Below are positions 27,323 to 35,985 of a DNA stretch of 64,000 bases, in pieces. Position 1 is the first letter of the stretch. Each line of letters begins with the position of its first letter. A program made the translations under genes and the position numbers. The DNA lies in NCBI RefSeq assembly GCF_023702065.1, contig NZ_QFDM01000003.1:372001-436000 (forward strand). The letters are read 5' to 3'. The notes beneath the pieces are model-generated. The model did not search any database, had not been told where the DNA came from, and worked only from the letters and a program-made list of their open reading frames with translations. The stretch is from Methanoculleus oceani (GTDB taxonomy: Archaea > Halobacteriota > Methanomicrobia > Methanomicrobiales > Methanoculleaceae).

Positions 27323-27529
27323 TTACGCGGACTTAACCGCGAGGTCGACGTCTTCTGCCTTGATCGTCTTGCGTCCCGCGTGCTGAGCAAGCCTGTTGGC
27401 TTCCTTGGTCAGCTCGGCGATATACGCCTCAGCCTTGGTAACCAGTGCGGCAGCAGCGTCGCTGCCCACTCTCTCAGCACCATTCTTCTTTGCGATACGT
27501 ACAACCGCAGCAATAGGTAGATCTGCCAT
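27323..27529 (-). CDS. Archaeal histone
   Basis: 68 residues making one histone fold: LPIAAVVRIAKKNGAERVG, then a long middle helix, a short loop, and the C-terminal GRKTIKAEDVDLAVKS. It matches HMf-type histones that wrap DNA as dimers and longer arrays, with no tails. The gene is monocistronic with an AT-rich promoter (TTTAAATA near 27568-27575), a GAGGTGG ribosome-binding site, and a 7-bp inverted repeat that includes that site. A strong hairpin follows the stop. Confidence 0.97.
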   Translation of the reverse strand: MADLPIAAVVRIAKKNGAERVGSDAAAALVTKAEAYIAELTKEANRLAQHAGRKTIKAEDVDLAVKSA

Positions 27530-27539
27530 AATTTACTTC

Positions 27540-27576
27540 CACCTCTAAAAAGAGGTGTATGAGTTAATATTTAAAC
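27540..27576 (-). promoter_or_regulatory. Histone promoter with an inverted repeat covering the ribosome-binding site
   Basis: CACCTCT-AAAA-AGAGGTG (27540-27557) is a perfect dyad. On the minus strand its downstream arm AGAGGTG is the ribosome-binding site of the histone gene. The TATA-like GTTAATATTTAAAC lies at 27563-27576. The predicted transcript start (about 27546) falls inside the dyad, so it could be a DNA operator or, if transcription starts earlier, an RNA hairpin. Confidence 0.55.
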
Positions 27577-27715
27577 GTTTCGGGATTATCTCGGAAATTT
27601 GCGTTTCTCTTCTCCATTGAGGATACATCCGGACAGTGCACACCGATACCCGGCAGAGAATTGTGCCGATTGTAAAACGCCACATATTGACCCATTTGGC
27701 CAATGAAGGCTCAAT

Positions 27716-28477
27716 TCAGGGTTTTTTAGACTCCGCCAGTGATTTCGCGAGCATTATTGCATTCGTATAATCTGCTGAGGCGCGCGACGTATCCACGAAA
27801 ATTCTATCGATATTTACCACCGGAGCACCATGCCCGGCCCCGGCTCCAAGGAGCACGAGCGTACGGAAGATCAGGTTCCCGGAAACCCCGTCGGGGGCCA
27901 CGACCATCCCGTACCGCCTCGCTGCCTCCTCGATTAGGATCTCGGTGTGCTCAGCACCGGTCAGGCGGGCGACGAGCTCGGCATCCGCCATCGTCCGGTC
28001 GACGACCGGGTGCCGTCCGAGATCCCCGAGCCGTCCTCCCGAGAGGACCGCCACTCCCTCGGCGAGCCCGAAACTCCTGGCGATATCCCTGCCGACTCTG
28101 ACGAACCGAACCTTCTCCTCGACCGTCCAGCCCTCGTCGACCCCGACCGGGGCAAGGAGGAAGAGGTGCCCGTCGGCAGTCTCGAGAAGGGCGATCCGCT
28201 CCAGGCGGTCGAGACCTGCGGCCTGCTTGAGGGCCTTTAAGGTGGAGGACGCAGGCAGGGTCCCCCTGACGGCGGCATCTATCCTGCCGGCATAGAGAGC
28301 CTCGATAAGGGCGACCTCCGGCTCCTCGGCTTCGACGACCGTAACCGCATCAGGAAACAAACAGGCGGTCCCGGGGTGGGAAAAAAGGATCAGGTCGACC
28401 TCCCGGCCGACCGCCCGGGCGGTCGCGAGGATCCTCGCATCCGGGGATGCTGCACCAAGCCCGACCGTTACCGGCAT
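27716..28477 (-). CDS. mtxX: Methanogenesis marker protein 4 (MtxX)
   Basis: 253 residues. It is related to the phosphate acetyl/butyryltransferase fold: VTVGLGAASPDARILATARAV at the N-terminus, RGTLPASSTLKALKQAAG, and APDGVSGNLIFRTLVLLGAGAGHGAPV near the C-terminus. It matches MtxX, found near-universally and only in methanogens, whose role is not established. It overlaps the 3' end of the marker-2 gene by ten bases, so the two methanogen-specific genes are cotranscribed. Confidence 0.88.
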   Translation of the reverse strand: MPVTVGLGAASPDARILATARAVGREVDLILFSHPGTACLFPDAVTVVEAEEPEVALIEALYAGRIDAAVRGTLPASSTLKALKQAAGLDRLERIALLETADGHLFLLAPVGVDEGWTVEEKVRFVRVGRDIARSFGLAEGVAVLSGGRLGDLGRHPVVDRTMADAELVARLTGAEHTEILIEEAARRYGMVVAPDGVSGNLIFRTLVLLGAGAGHGAPVVNIDRIFVDTSRASADYTNAIMLAKSLAESKKP

Positions 28478-29478
28478 GCCCCGCCTTCGGAAAAGATCCG
28501 CATGATACCGTTCTGGTCCAGGTCAAAGACCTGCGTCTCCCGACCCAGGTACCTGACGGTCAGTCTCCTGCTCCCGTCAACCTCTCCGATGGGGACAGCG
28601 GTGAGGCCGACACCGGCAAACCGGCGACAGACCTCCTCCACGTTCTCCGGTTTAACGGTCAGGATGAATCCCATGCCGGGATACATGCGCACCCACTGCT
28701 CGAAGGGAAGATCGATCGCGGCGAGGTCCGGCCGCGGTATCGCTTCAAGGTCGATCACCGCACCCTTCCCGCTCACCTCAAGGAGCATCCCGAGGGTCCC
28801 GATGACGCCCGGGTTGCTGATGTCCTTGCCGGCCGTCACCAGGTGCTCCCTGCCGAGATCCTCCATCACCCGGATCTGGGCCCGCACCTCCTCTGCCGAC
28901 TTCATCGTGACCGAGTCCCAGTTGAAGCAGCACGACGGGTGCACCCGGCCGTCGAGGTCTATCGCCGCGACCACCGCGTCACCCTCCTCTGCCGTATCCG
29001 AGAAGATGAGCTGGTCCATCCTGGCCGTCCCGAGGATCGCCACATCCACAACGCTGTAGGGCGTATCCGGGTGCAGGTGACCGCCCACGATCGGGACGCC
29101 GAACTGCGCGGATGCGGTGACCATGCCCCGGGTCACCTCGTCGCGGATCAGGTCGTTCGTGACGGAGAGGATATCGACCATCGCAACGGGCCTTCCTCCC
29201 ATCGCAGCGATGTCGTGAACGTTCACAAGCACGGCACAGTACCCTGCCCAGAACGGGTCCGCCTCCATCAGCTTGCTCCAGATACCGTCCGCCGCAAGCA
29301 GCAGCGCGTCCTCTGCGTTATGCCGGATGACAGCGGCATCCTCACCGAACGAAGCGACAACATCGGGGCTCTCTATCCGGAGAGACCGGATCATATCCCC
29401 GATCACCTTCTTCCGGGTAACGCCCTCGTATTCCCTGACGGCCTGTGCTACCGTATCGGTGGAGCAATCCTTCACCAC
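28468..29478 (-). CDS. Methanogenesis marker protein 2 (AIR-synthase/SelD-like)
   Basis: 336 residues, GTG start at 29478. The fold is that of PurM, SelD and ThiL, which use ATP to phosphorylate a substrate. FGEDAAVI near residue 44, LAADGIWSKLMEADPFWAGYCAVLVNVHDIAAMGGRPVAMVD near 61-102 and GGHLHPDTPYSVVDVAILG near 137 are the family blocks. A TAGKDISNPGVIGTLGMLLE segment follows. It matches the methanogen-specific marker 2 group, with no proven reaction. It is upstream of and overlapping mtxX. Confidence 0.87.
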   Translation of the reverse strand: MVKDCSTDTVAQAVREYEGVTRKKVIGDMIRSLRIESPDVVASFGEDAAVIRHNAEDALLLAADGIWSKLMEADPFWAGYCAVLVNVHDIAAMGGRPVAMVDILSVTNDLIRDEVTRGMVTASAQFGVPIVGGHLHPDTPYSVVDVAILGTARMDQLIFSDTAEEGDAVVAAIDLDGRVHPSCCFNWDSVTMKSAEEVRAQIRVMEDLGREHLVTAGKDISNPGVIGTLGMLLEVSGKGAVIDLEAIPRPDLAAIDLPFEQWVRMYPGMGFILTVKPENVEEVCRRFAGVGLTAVPIGEVDGSRRLTVRYLGRETQVFDLDQNGIMRIFSEGGACR

Positions 29479-29730
29479 AAGAACACCAACACTCCACGTT
29501 TCTTTATGGTATTCTGCCTCATCAGAGATAATGTATTTGATTCACCGGTATTATGCACTCTGTTCCGGGAACCGATCGCGGCGGATGAGACCCGGGCGCC
29601 TCCGATCCGGAAGGGGGCTCCGGCAGGCACCCGGTCGAGGCGAGCGTGGCGCCCCGGCAGGGTATCCCGGAAGCTTTCCGCGTCCGGCACCGGGGTTGTA
29701 TTTTTGATGCACCGCGTCGAATAGATCGGT

Positions 29731-31095
29731 ATGGACTGGGTGGAAAAGTACAGGCCGCAGCGTCTCCAGGACGTTGTGGGGAACTCCGGCGCCGTCAGGC
29801 AGATGTACGAGTGGGCGCGGGACTGGTCGCGGCAGAAGAAGCCGCTGATCCTGTACGGGAAACCCGGTACCGGCAAGACCTCAAGCGCTCATGCCCTTGC
29901 AAACGACATGAACTGGGAGGTGGTGGAACTGAACGCCTCCGACCAGCGGACCAAATCGGCCCTCGAGCGGGTGGCGGGCTCGGGTTCCACCACGGCCAGT
30001 CTCTCCGGTGCGAGCCGCAAACTCATCCTGCTCGATGAGGCCGACAACCTGCACGGGCAGGCGGACCGGGGCGGGGCAAAGGCGATCGTGGAGATCATCG
30101 CGGCATCGCAGCAGCCGATCATCCTGATCGCAAACGACTACTACTCCCTCTCAAGGGAACTTAAAGCGGTCACGGAGCCGGTGCAGTTCCGGGCGCTCCA
30201 GGCCCGCTCGATCGTTCCCCGTCTCCGTCAGATCTGTGCCGCAGAGGGGGTGGCATGCGATCCTGCCGCCCTCGACATGATCGCCGAACGCGCCGGCGGG
30301 GATATGCGGGCCGCGGTGAACATGCTCTACGCCGCGGCTATCGGGAAGGAGCGCCTCGCAACGGGTGACGTCCACACCTCCACAAAGGACGAGCGGTCCA
30401 CCATCTTCGAACTCGTCGGAGGGGTCTTTAAGGGGCGCAAGGACGCCGACCTGCTCCGCATGGTGGTGGAGGTCGAGGATACCCCGGATGCCGTCGAACA
30501 GTGGCTCGAGGGGAACCTGGACAATATGCCCGATCCCGCCTCCCGGGCGAAGGGCTACGCCTGCTTATCGAGGGCGGACGAGTACATCGGCCGGACCTAC
30601 CGGCGGCAGTACTACACCCTCTGGCGGTACGCGAACGCGGTCATGCTCCTCGGCGTCGCCGACGCCGCCGGCGGGCACGGCATTCACGGCCGCATCATGC
30701 CGCCGTCGCGCTGGCAGAAGATGGGGGCGTCGAAGAAGCAGAAGACGGTTCGGGCCGGCCTTGCCCGGAAACTCAGCGAGATGACGCATATCCCGCAGGA
30801 CGCACTCCGCGAAGACTTCTTCACCGCGATCAGCATCCTCGTCGAGCAGGACCCCGCCGGATACGTCCGCGAGTTCCAGCTGGATGCCGACGAGCTGAAC
30901 CTCTTCATCCACGACAAGGCCCGGGCCGCGAAGGTGGTCAAAGAGGTGGCAAAAGAGGAGAAGACGAAGGAGAAGAAGGCATCAGGCAAAGAGAAGGCGA
31001 CCCGAAAAGGCAAAAACCCCGGGGACGACGACCCTCCCGGCGATGCCGGAGAGGCGCGGCGAGATCCTCCCCCGGGCCAGGCGACGCTCTTTTAA
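29731..31095 (+). CDS. rfcL: Replication factor C large subunit
   Basis: 454 residues. This AAA+ subunit of the clamp loader opens PCNA rings. Walker A is GKPGTGKT (43-50) and Walker [11 protein letters not shown] (100-109). After the RFC collar domain comes a charged, Lys- and Glu-rich tail (about 405-445). The last residues are GQATLF, the front part of a PCNA-interacting box; relatives end in the longer form QATLFDF. The stop overlaps the convergent UPF0146 stop by four bases. Confidence 0.95.
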   Translation: MDWVEKYRPQRLQDVVGNSGAVRQMYEWARDWSRQKKPLILYGKPGTGKTSSAHALANDMNWEVVELNASDQRTKSALERVAGSGSTTASLSGASRKLILLDEADNLHGQADRGGAKAIVEIIAASQQPIILIANDYYSLSRELKAVTEPVQFRALQARSIVPRLRQICAAEGVACDPAALDMIAERAGGDMRAAVNMLYAAAIGKERLATGDVHTSTKDERSTIFELVGGVFKGRKDADLLRMVVEVEDTPDAVEQWLEGNLDNMPDPASRAKGYACLSRADEYIGRTYRRQYYTLWRYANAVMLLGVADAAGGHGIHGRIMPPSRWQKMGASKKQKTVRAGLARKLSEMTHIPQDALREDFFTAISILVEQDPAGYVREFQLDADELNLFIHDKARAAKVVKEVAKEEKTKEKKASGKEKATRKGKNPGDDDPPGDAGEARRDPPPGQATLF

Positions 31096-31499
31096 GGACT
31101 GCGGCGGCGGTAGCGGTGGAGGTGAACGGGGCCGCAGTCCACGATCTCTCCGCCGTCTTCGTAGATCTCGCACCCCAGGTGGTAGACCAGGAGGTCGCTG
31201 TCGACCCGGCCGGCAAGCGCGATCAGCGGCGGGACCATCTCCACACCCGGGCGTACGGCGTAGATCAGGTCCGCACCCGCATAAAGCCGGAGATCCGGCT
31301 CGAATATATCGTCTGTCACCACGGCGAGCCCGTCGTGCCGGATGCCGGGCCTGATATCGGTGCAGATCTTAAGCGCACCTCGGGCCGCGATCAGTCTTGC
31401 AGCCTCGGGATTGTTGCCGATACCCACTTCCACGGCCCGCCGGTACCGACCTGCGATGTACTCCCCGATACTCCGTTCAATATGTTTATACCGACACAT
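31092..31499 (-). CDS. UPF0146 family protein
   Basis: 135 residues. It has a methyltransferase-like Rossmann beginning ([20 protein letters not shown], then ICTDIRPG), a family trait of UPF0146, which is shorter than true methyltransferases and has no proven activity. It is divergent from archaemetzincin, with only 17 bases between the two ATGs, so each promoter lies partly in the other gene. Convergent with rfcL, overlapping four bases. Confidence 0.82.
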   Translation of the reverse strand: MCRYKHIERSIGEYIAGRYRRAVEVGIGNNPEAARLIAARGALKICTDIRPGIRHDGLAVVTDDIFEPDLRLYAGADLIYAVRPGVEMVPPLIALAGRVDSDLLVYHLGCEIYEDGGEIVDCGPVHLHRYRRRSP

Positions 31500-31534
31500 T
31501 ACCCAGAGATTAGGTAATGGGCATCAATATTCTT
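31479..31534. promoter_or_regulatory. Nested divergent promoters of UPF0146 and archaemetzincin
   Basis: The forward TATA TTTATA (31485-31490) lies inside the UPF0146 coding sequence, about 29 bases from the archaemetzincin ATG. A minus-strand TATA-like GAATATTG (complement of about 31525-31532) lies inside the archaemetzincin coding sequence, about 30 bases from the UPF0146 ATG. Both transcripts would be leaderless or nearly so. Confidence 0.5.
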
Positions 31535-32056
31535 TGGGACCAGCAGGCACCGGGAGGTATCGAGCTCCCGGTCGTCCGGATGATTGCGATGATCCTCGGG
31601 AGGGACCCCGGGCTCGTCGAATACCCGTTCCTCATCGACGGCTACGACCGGAACCGCGACCAGCACGATGCTCAAAAGATTCTGGACCGCCTGCAGGATA
31701 CCCTCAAGCGCAGGTACGATATTCCCGGCCCCCTGCTGCTCGTCACCTCAAAAGACCTCTACGTCAACGGGTGCGACTTCGTCTTCGGTCTCGCGAGACC
31801 GGCATGCGGCGTTGCCGTCGTCTCGACCGCCCGCCTCGAGAACGACTACTACGGCAGGACACCGGACGACACCGACCTTATCGACCGGGCCGCAAAAGAA
31901 GGAGCGCACGAGCTCGGGCACCTCATCGGGCTCGACCACTGCGGCAACCCCGAATGCGTCATGTTCAGGCCGCGGACGCTGGATGAACTGGACCGGAAGA
32001 GGAAGATGCTCTGTCCGGCCTGCAGGGAAACGCTCGCGTCATGGGAAGAGAGATGA
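31517..32056 (+). CDS. amzA: Archaemetzincin zinc metalloprotease
   Basis: 179 residues. The consensus HExxHxxGx3Cx4CxMx17CxxC is complete: His131, Glu132, His135, His141, Cys142, Cys147, Met149, Cys166 and Cys169. The four cysteines hold a second, structural zinc. No signal peptide, so it is cytoplasmic. Biological substrates are unknown. The start ATG 31517 is probably leaderless. Confidence 0.93.
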   Translation: MGINILWDQQAPGGIELPVVRMIAMILGRDPGLVEYPFLIDGYDRNRDQHDAQKILDRLQDTLKRRYDIPGPLLLVTSKDLYVNGCDFVFGLARPACGVAVVSTARLENDYYGRTPDDTDLIDRAAKEGAHELGHLIGLDHCGNPECVMFRPRTLDELDRKRKMLCPACRETLASWEER

Positions 32057-32226
32057 CTGCAAACCCCGGGACCCCCGCCCCACGGATCCCCTTGCTGTCG
32101 CTCCCGTGAAGGTGGCCGACACCTCCCGTCGGAAGCATCCTCCGGCGCTTCGGGGAGAGAAGCGTGTGCGGCCGGCAAGACAAAAGTATTAAACGAACGT
32201 CTCGGGAAACTTAGGAGTGCATTACC

Positions 32227-32769
32227 ATGGGATACTCATCTTCCTTGATCCAGCGAAAGTTCAAAGATATCGTCGGGAGGCGCTACGAGTCGGTCCTCAA
32301 GGAGTACAGTGAGTTCCTTCTGACCGAAGAGGAGATACTCGTCCCCGAGGTCCGGTCCATACTGGTGCCGCTCGATTTCTTCGTCCACGATATCACCGAC
32401 GAAGCCATCGACGTCCTCTCCGCCTACGATGCCACCATCTCGCTCGCCTACATCACCGATGCCGGGGTGGTCGAGATCCTCGAGCGGGCGCTCGACCGGC
32501 CATCAACAGAGGAGTTCCGGGCAAAGAAGGAAGAGTACGGCCGGAAACTCCTCGAGCGAACCGCGGCGAAACTCGAAGAACACGGCCTTTCGACTCAGAC
32601 GCGGATGTTCGTCGGGCATAAGGGCGACGATGTCGTACAGATGGCGAAGAACCACGATATGGTCGCGCTCTCCCGGCGCTATGCCGACGGAGAGTCGACC
32701 GACGCCTCGATCAGCCCGATCGTCCTGCGGATCTGCCAGCGGGTGGAGACCCCTGCGCTCATCTACTGA
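32227..32769 (+). CDS. Universal stress protein-like domain protein
   Basis: 180 residues. An N-terminal helical part of about 35 residues precedes a UspA-type alpha/beta domain (RSILVPLDFF near residue 43, ALIY at the end). The usual ATP-binding GxxGx9GS loop is absent or degenerate near the C-terminus (VALSRRYADGESTDASISPIV), so it may be a non-ATP-binding UspA. A ribosome-binding site (TTAGGAG) and TATA-like element precede the ATG. It lies 11 bases before the transporter gene and likely regulates it. Confidence 0.8.
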   Translation: MGYSSSLIQRKFKDIVGRRYESVLKEYSEFLLTEEEILVPEVRSILVPLDFFVHDITDEAIDVLSAYDATISLAYITDAGVVEILERALDRPSTEEFRAKKEEYGRKLLERTAAKLEEHGLSTQTRMFVGHKGDDVVQMAKNHDMVALSRRYADGESTDASISPIVLRICQRVETPALIY

Positions 32770-32780
32770 CGGGTACATCA

Positions 32781-34103
32781 ATGGAAACAGTTGCACTGAT
32801 CGCGATAGCGGTCTTTCTCTTCACCTACGCCCTGATCGTAGACGAGCGGATCCACCGGGCGGTGGCCGCCATGTTCGGGGCGGCGATCGTGGTCTTCATC
32901 GGGATCGTCCCCTGGGAGGCGCTCCTCGAGCACGTCGACTTCGGAACGATCTTTTTGCTCCTCGGGATGATGATCATCGTCAACACCGCCCGCGGCAGTG
33001 GTCTCTTCGAGTATATCGCCATCCGGACGGCAAAACTCGCGAAAGGGAGTCCTATCCGGGTCCTCGTCCTCTTTGCGCTCGTCACCGCAGTGGTGAGCGC
33101 GTTCCTCGATAACGTCACCACGGTCCTTCTCCTCACCCCGATGCTCCTCTACGTCGCGAGGGTGATGAAGCTCAACCCCGTCCCGTTCCTGGTCACGGAG
33201 ATCTTCGCCTCAAACGTCGGCGGGGCGGCGACGCTCATCGGCGATCCCCCGAACATCATGATCGCATCGTCGGCGGGACTGACGTTCAACGAGTTCCTGA
33301 TCCATCTCGGCCCCATCATGGTCGTCGATATGGCGATCCTCCTCCTGATGATGTATCTCATCTACGGCCGATCGATGAGGGTGAGCCCTGATGAGCGGCA
33401 GGAGATGGTCCGGATGCTCAACGGTCTCGACGAGCGGGCGGCGATCGTCGACCGGTCCCTCTTCAATAAGTCGGTGGCCGTCATAGCCTTCGTGGTCCTC
33501 CTCTTCTTTATCCACGACCGAATCGGGGAGATCCTGCATATCGTCCTGCCGTTCGTCGACCCGGCGATGGGGCTCGAACCCGCAGAGGTGGCCCTGATCG
33601 GGGCGGCAATCCTCCTCTTCTGGAGCAGGCAGTCCCCGGAGGAGATCTTTGAGAAGATCGAATGGCCGGCCCTCTTCTTCTTCGGCGGGCTCTTCGTCAT
33701 AGTGGGCGCCCTCGTCGAGACCGGCATTATCGCGAGCATCGCCGCGGTCATGGTCGAGAACGTCGCATCGACCGGCGAAGCGATGTTCATCATCGTCTGG
33801 TTTGCCGCCATCGCCTCGGCGATCGTGGACAACATCCCCCTGACCGCGGCGATGATCCCGCTCATCCACGACCTGGGGACGACGATGGACGCCTACCCGC
33901 TCTGGTGGTCGCTCGCACTCGGTGCGTGTCTCGGCGGCAACGGCACCGCCATCGGGGCGTCGGCAAACGTCGTCGTCATTGGTATCGCCGAGCGCGAGGG
34001 AATCGGCATCACCTTCGTCGACTTCCTGAAGGTGGGGATGCTGGTGCTCTTCGTGACGGTAGCGGTAGGATTCGGAATGCTCTGGCTGAAATTTGCGATG
34101 TGA
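32781..34103 (+). CDS. SLC13/ArsB/NhaD-type ion transporter
   Basis: 440 residues with about 11-12 hydrophobic helices and the two-repeat architecture of the ion transporter superfamily. Motifs FLDNVTTVLLLTPMLLYV (about 97-115) and NVGGAATLIGDPPNIMIASS (about 145-165) recur later in degenerate form (AIVDNIPLTAAMIPLIHD; LGGNGTAIGASANVVVIG). These are the substrate- and sodium-binding hairpins. The substrate could be Na+/H+, arsenite or a dicarboxylate. It is flanked by two universal stress domain genes. Confidence 0.88.
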   Translation: METVALIAIAVFLFTYALIVDERIHRAVAAMFGAAIVVFIGIVPWEALLEHVDFGTIFLLLGMMIIVNTARGSGLFEYIAIRTAKLAKGSPIRVLVLFALVTAVVSAFLDNVTTVLLLTPMLLYVARVMKLNPVPFLVTEIFASNVGGAATLIGDPPNIMIASSAGLTFNEFLIHLGPIMVVDMAILLLMMYLIYGRSMRVSPDERQEMVRMLNGLDERAAIVDRSLFNKSVAVIAFVVLLFFIHDRIGEILHIVLPFVDPAMGLEPAEVALIGAAILLFWSRQSPEEIFEKIEWPALFFFGGLFVIVGALVETGIIASIAAVMVENVASTGEAMFIIVWFAAIASAIVDNIPLTAAMIPLIHDLGTTMDAYPLWWSLALGACLGGNGTAIGASANVVVIGIAEREGIGITFVDFLKVGMLVLFVTVAVGFGMLWLKFAM

Positions 34104-34108
34104 ATGAC

Positions 34109-34558
34109 ATGAAGATTCTCGTGCTTATCGATGGTTCGAAGTGGAGCCAGAAGGCGGCTCTGCATGCGATTGGACTGGCAAAGCGGAAGAATGCCGAGAT
34201 TGTCCTCTTCTCGGTGCTGGATATCGCGGAGGCCAAAGCGATGGCGTTCAACTTCTGCGCCCAGAGCGGCATCTGCGAGCAGTTGAAGGGTTACGAGGGC
34301 CGGATCTGGACGGACATGCGTAAGAGCATCGAGGACGACCAGAACAGCATCCTCTCCCGCTACCGGGGGGAGAAGATCCTGTGCGAAGGAAAGATCGTCG
34401 AGGGCGGCATCAGAGACGAGGTCCTCAAGGAGGCAAACTCCGGCGAATACGGACTGGTCGTCATGGGGGCTTTCGGCCGGAGCGGGAAGGCCAGGATCAG
34501 CGCCCTCCTCGAGCAGATCGGCGGTGCGGTCAGGCCGCCGCTGCTCGTCGTCCGGTAA
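34109..34558 (+). CDS. Universal stress protein (UspA family)
   Basis: 149 residues from ATG 34109, five bases after the transporter stop. The fold is UspA-like: MKILVLIDGSKWSQKAALHAIGLAKRK at the start, and VVMGAFGRSGKARISALLEQIGGAVRPPLLVV at the end. The last block resembles the ATP-binding loop G-x2-G-x(9)-G, so ATP binding is possible. It forms a Usp-transporter-Usp cassette with the two upstream genes. Confidence 0.85.
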   Translation: MKILVLIDGSKWSQKAALHAIGLAKRKNAEIVLFSVLDIAEAKAMAFNFCAQSGICEQLKGYEGRIWTDMRKSIEDDQNSILSRYRGEKILCEGKIVEGGIRDEVLKEANSGEYGLVVMGAFGRSGKARISALLEQIGGAVRPPLLVVR

Positions 34559-34725
34559 CTCTCTTTTTGCCGGGCCGGCCGCACGTGGCGGCCATTCATG
34601 CTTCGCGTTCTTCGCGGCTCGCATCGAAGGTGCGAGGTGCGACGGATGGAACATCCGGAGTTTGTGAAGATGAAGATCTTCGAGAACACGGAACCGCGAA
34701 GGAAAAACGAGGGGTCGTCCCCGGT

Positions 34726-35541
34726 TTACTCGACTATCTCAAGGTCGTCCGAGAGGTCTCCCGAGAGGTCGACCGTCCGGAAGTCGCCGCTCGCCGGGAG
34801 CGCCATGGTAAAGTTCGTCGTGGTGTCGACCTGCACGCTGCATTCCGTTACGGTCATATCGAGGAGGTGGCCACCGGCGGTGCGGTCGCTCGTGATGAAG
34901 TGAAGGTGGTATCCGGGGACGTTGATCCCTTCTGCGAGCACCGGTGTCCAGAATCCGACGGCAGTCCCGGTAACGTTCTCGAACGTAAAGACCGTCTGGT
35001 TTGCCGTCACGTCGGCGAGCCGCGGGTAGGGCTTCTCCTGGATGGGCACGCTCCGGGTCACCACTCGCGGGAAGGTGCCGTCCATCCGGATCGCGTAGAA
35101 GAGGTTCTTTGAAGGGAGCTCCGCCTCCAGGTAGCGCCCGAGCCCGGTCAGGTTCACCGGCTCGTCAATCGCGATCGTCATGTCCGGGTCAAAGAAGGTC
35201 ACAGCAGCGAACGGCGTCGTCGCATTCCCGGTAACCGGGTAGGCCCGGCCGTCAGTCCGGATCAGGTACCACTCGCCGTCGACGCCGATCAACTCCCCGT
35301 CGAGCCGGTCGCCGCACCCGATCCCGAGATTCCCATGCGTTGCGAGCTCGTCGAACGTCATGTCCCCGTCATAGACCCCCTGGAGAAGCGCATCGATCGT
35401 CGAGACCTGGAAGATCGTCTCCCGGTCGGCTTCTCCGCCGGGCCCGGCGGGAAGGGGAGAGACCGCAAGGGCGATGCAGGCCCCGATGAGGAGGAAGGCG
35501 GCGGCAACGACGCCGTAACGAAGCAATCTGTCTTCAGCCAT
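34726..35541 (-). CDS. budA: Membrane-anchored alpha-acetolactate decarboxylase
   Basis: 271 residues. It converts 2-acetolactate to acetoin. The metal-binding histidines are in YHLHFITSDRTAGGH (His212, His214, His225). Unlike cytosolic BudA, it has an N-terminal hydrophobic helix (about residues 8-28) followed by a Pro/Gly-rich linker, so the catalytic domain is probably outside the membrane. It lies nine bases after the cytosine deaminase gene on the same strand. Confidence 0.88.
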   Translation of the reverse strand: MAEDRLLRYGVVAAAFLLIGACIALAVSPLPAGPGGEADRETIFQVSTIDALLQGVYDGDMTFDELATHGNLGIGCGDRLDGELIGVDGEWYLIRTDGRAYPVTGNATTPFAAVTFFDPDMTIAIDEPVNLTGLGRYLEAELPSKNLFYAIRMDGTFPRVVTRSVPIQEKPYPRLADVTANQTVFTFENVTGTAVGFWTPVLAEGINVPGYHLHFITSDRTAGGHLLDMTVTECSVQVDTTTNFTMALPASGDFRTVDLSGDLSDDLEIVE

Positions 35542-35550
35542 GGATCACCT

Positions 35551-35985
35551 TCACAACGCCCCGATGTCCTCGTACCAGAGGTCGGGGTGTGCCTCGATGA
35601 ACGCATGCATCATCGCTTTGCAGACATCGAGGTCCAGATCGAGCACCTCGACCCCATGTGACTCGAGGAACTCCCGTGCTCCCGGAAAGTTTACCGACTC
35701 CCCCGCCACGACCTTCCCGATCCCGAACTGGACGGCCGCTCCCGCACAGAGGTAGCAGGGCATCAACGTCGAGTAGAGCGTGCACTCTGCATAGTTATGG
35801 ATTCTCCCGGCGTTCCTCAGGCAGTCGATCTCGGCGTGAAGCATGGGATCGTTACACTGGACGCGGCGGTTCCGGCCCCGCCCGATGATGCGGCCATCGC
35901 GCACCAGCACCGCCCCGATGGGTATTCCGCCTTCCTGCAGGCCGATCTCCGCCTCTTCGATGGCACACTTCATGAACAAATCCAT
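35551..35985 (-). CDS. Cytosine deaminase, yeast Fcy1 type
   Basis: 144 residues of the zinc-dependent CDA fold, with His50-Ala-Glu52 and PCYLC (Cys77, Cys80). The C-terminal region is very close to fungal Fcy1: it has GESVNFPGAREFLESHGVEV and ends WYEDIGAL. Thus it most likely hydrolyses cytosine to uracil and ammonia, unlike the larger bacterial CodA. A GGGAGG site precedes the ATG, and a TATA box with an adjacent perfect dyad lies upstream. The anchored acetolactate decarboxylase gene follows closely. Confidence 0.9.
   Translation of the reverse strand: MDLFMKCAIEEAEIGLQEGGIPIGAVLVRDGRIIGRGRNRRVQCNDPMLHAEIDCLRNAGRIHNYAECTLYSTLMPCYLCAGAAVQFGIGKVVAGESVNFPGAREFLESHGVEVLDLDLDVCKAMMHAFIEAHPDLWYEDIGAL

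Noticed and set aside
34570-34700. Possible REP-like element (repeated TTCGCG and GAAGATCTTC palindrome)
   Set aside because: Only short matches and no second copy recognised in the window; not enough to call a repeat.
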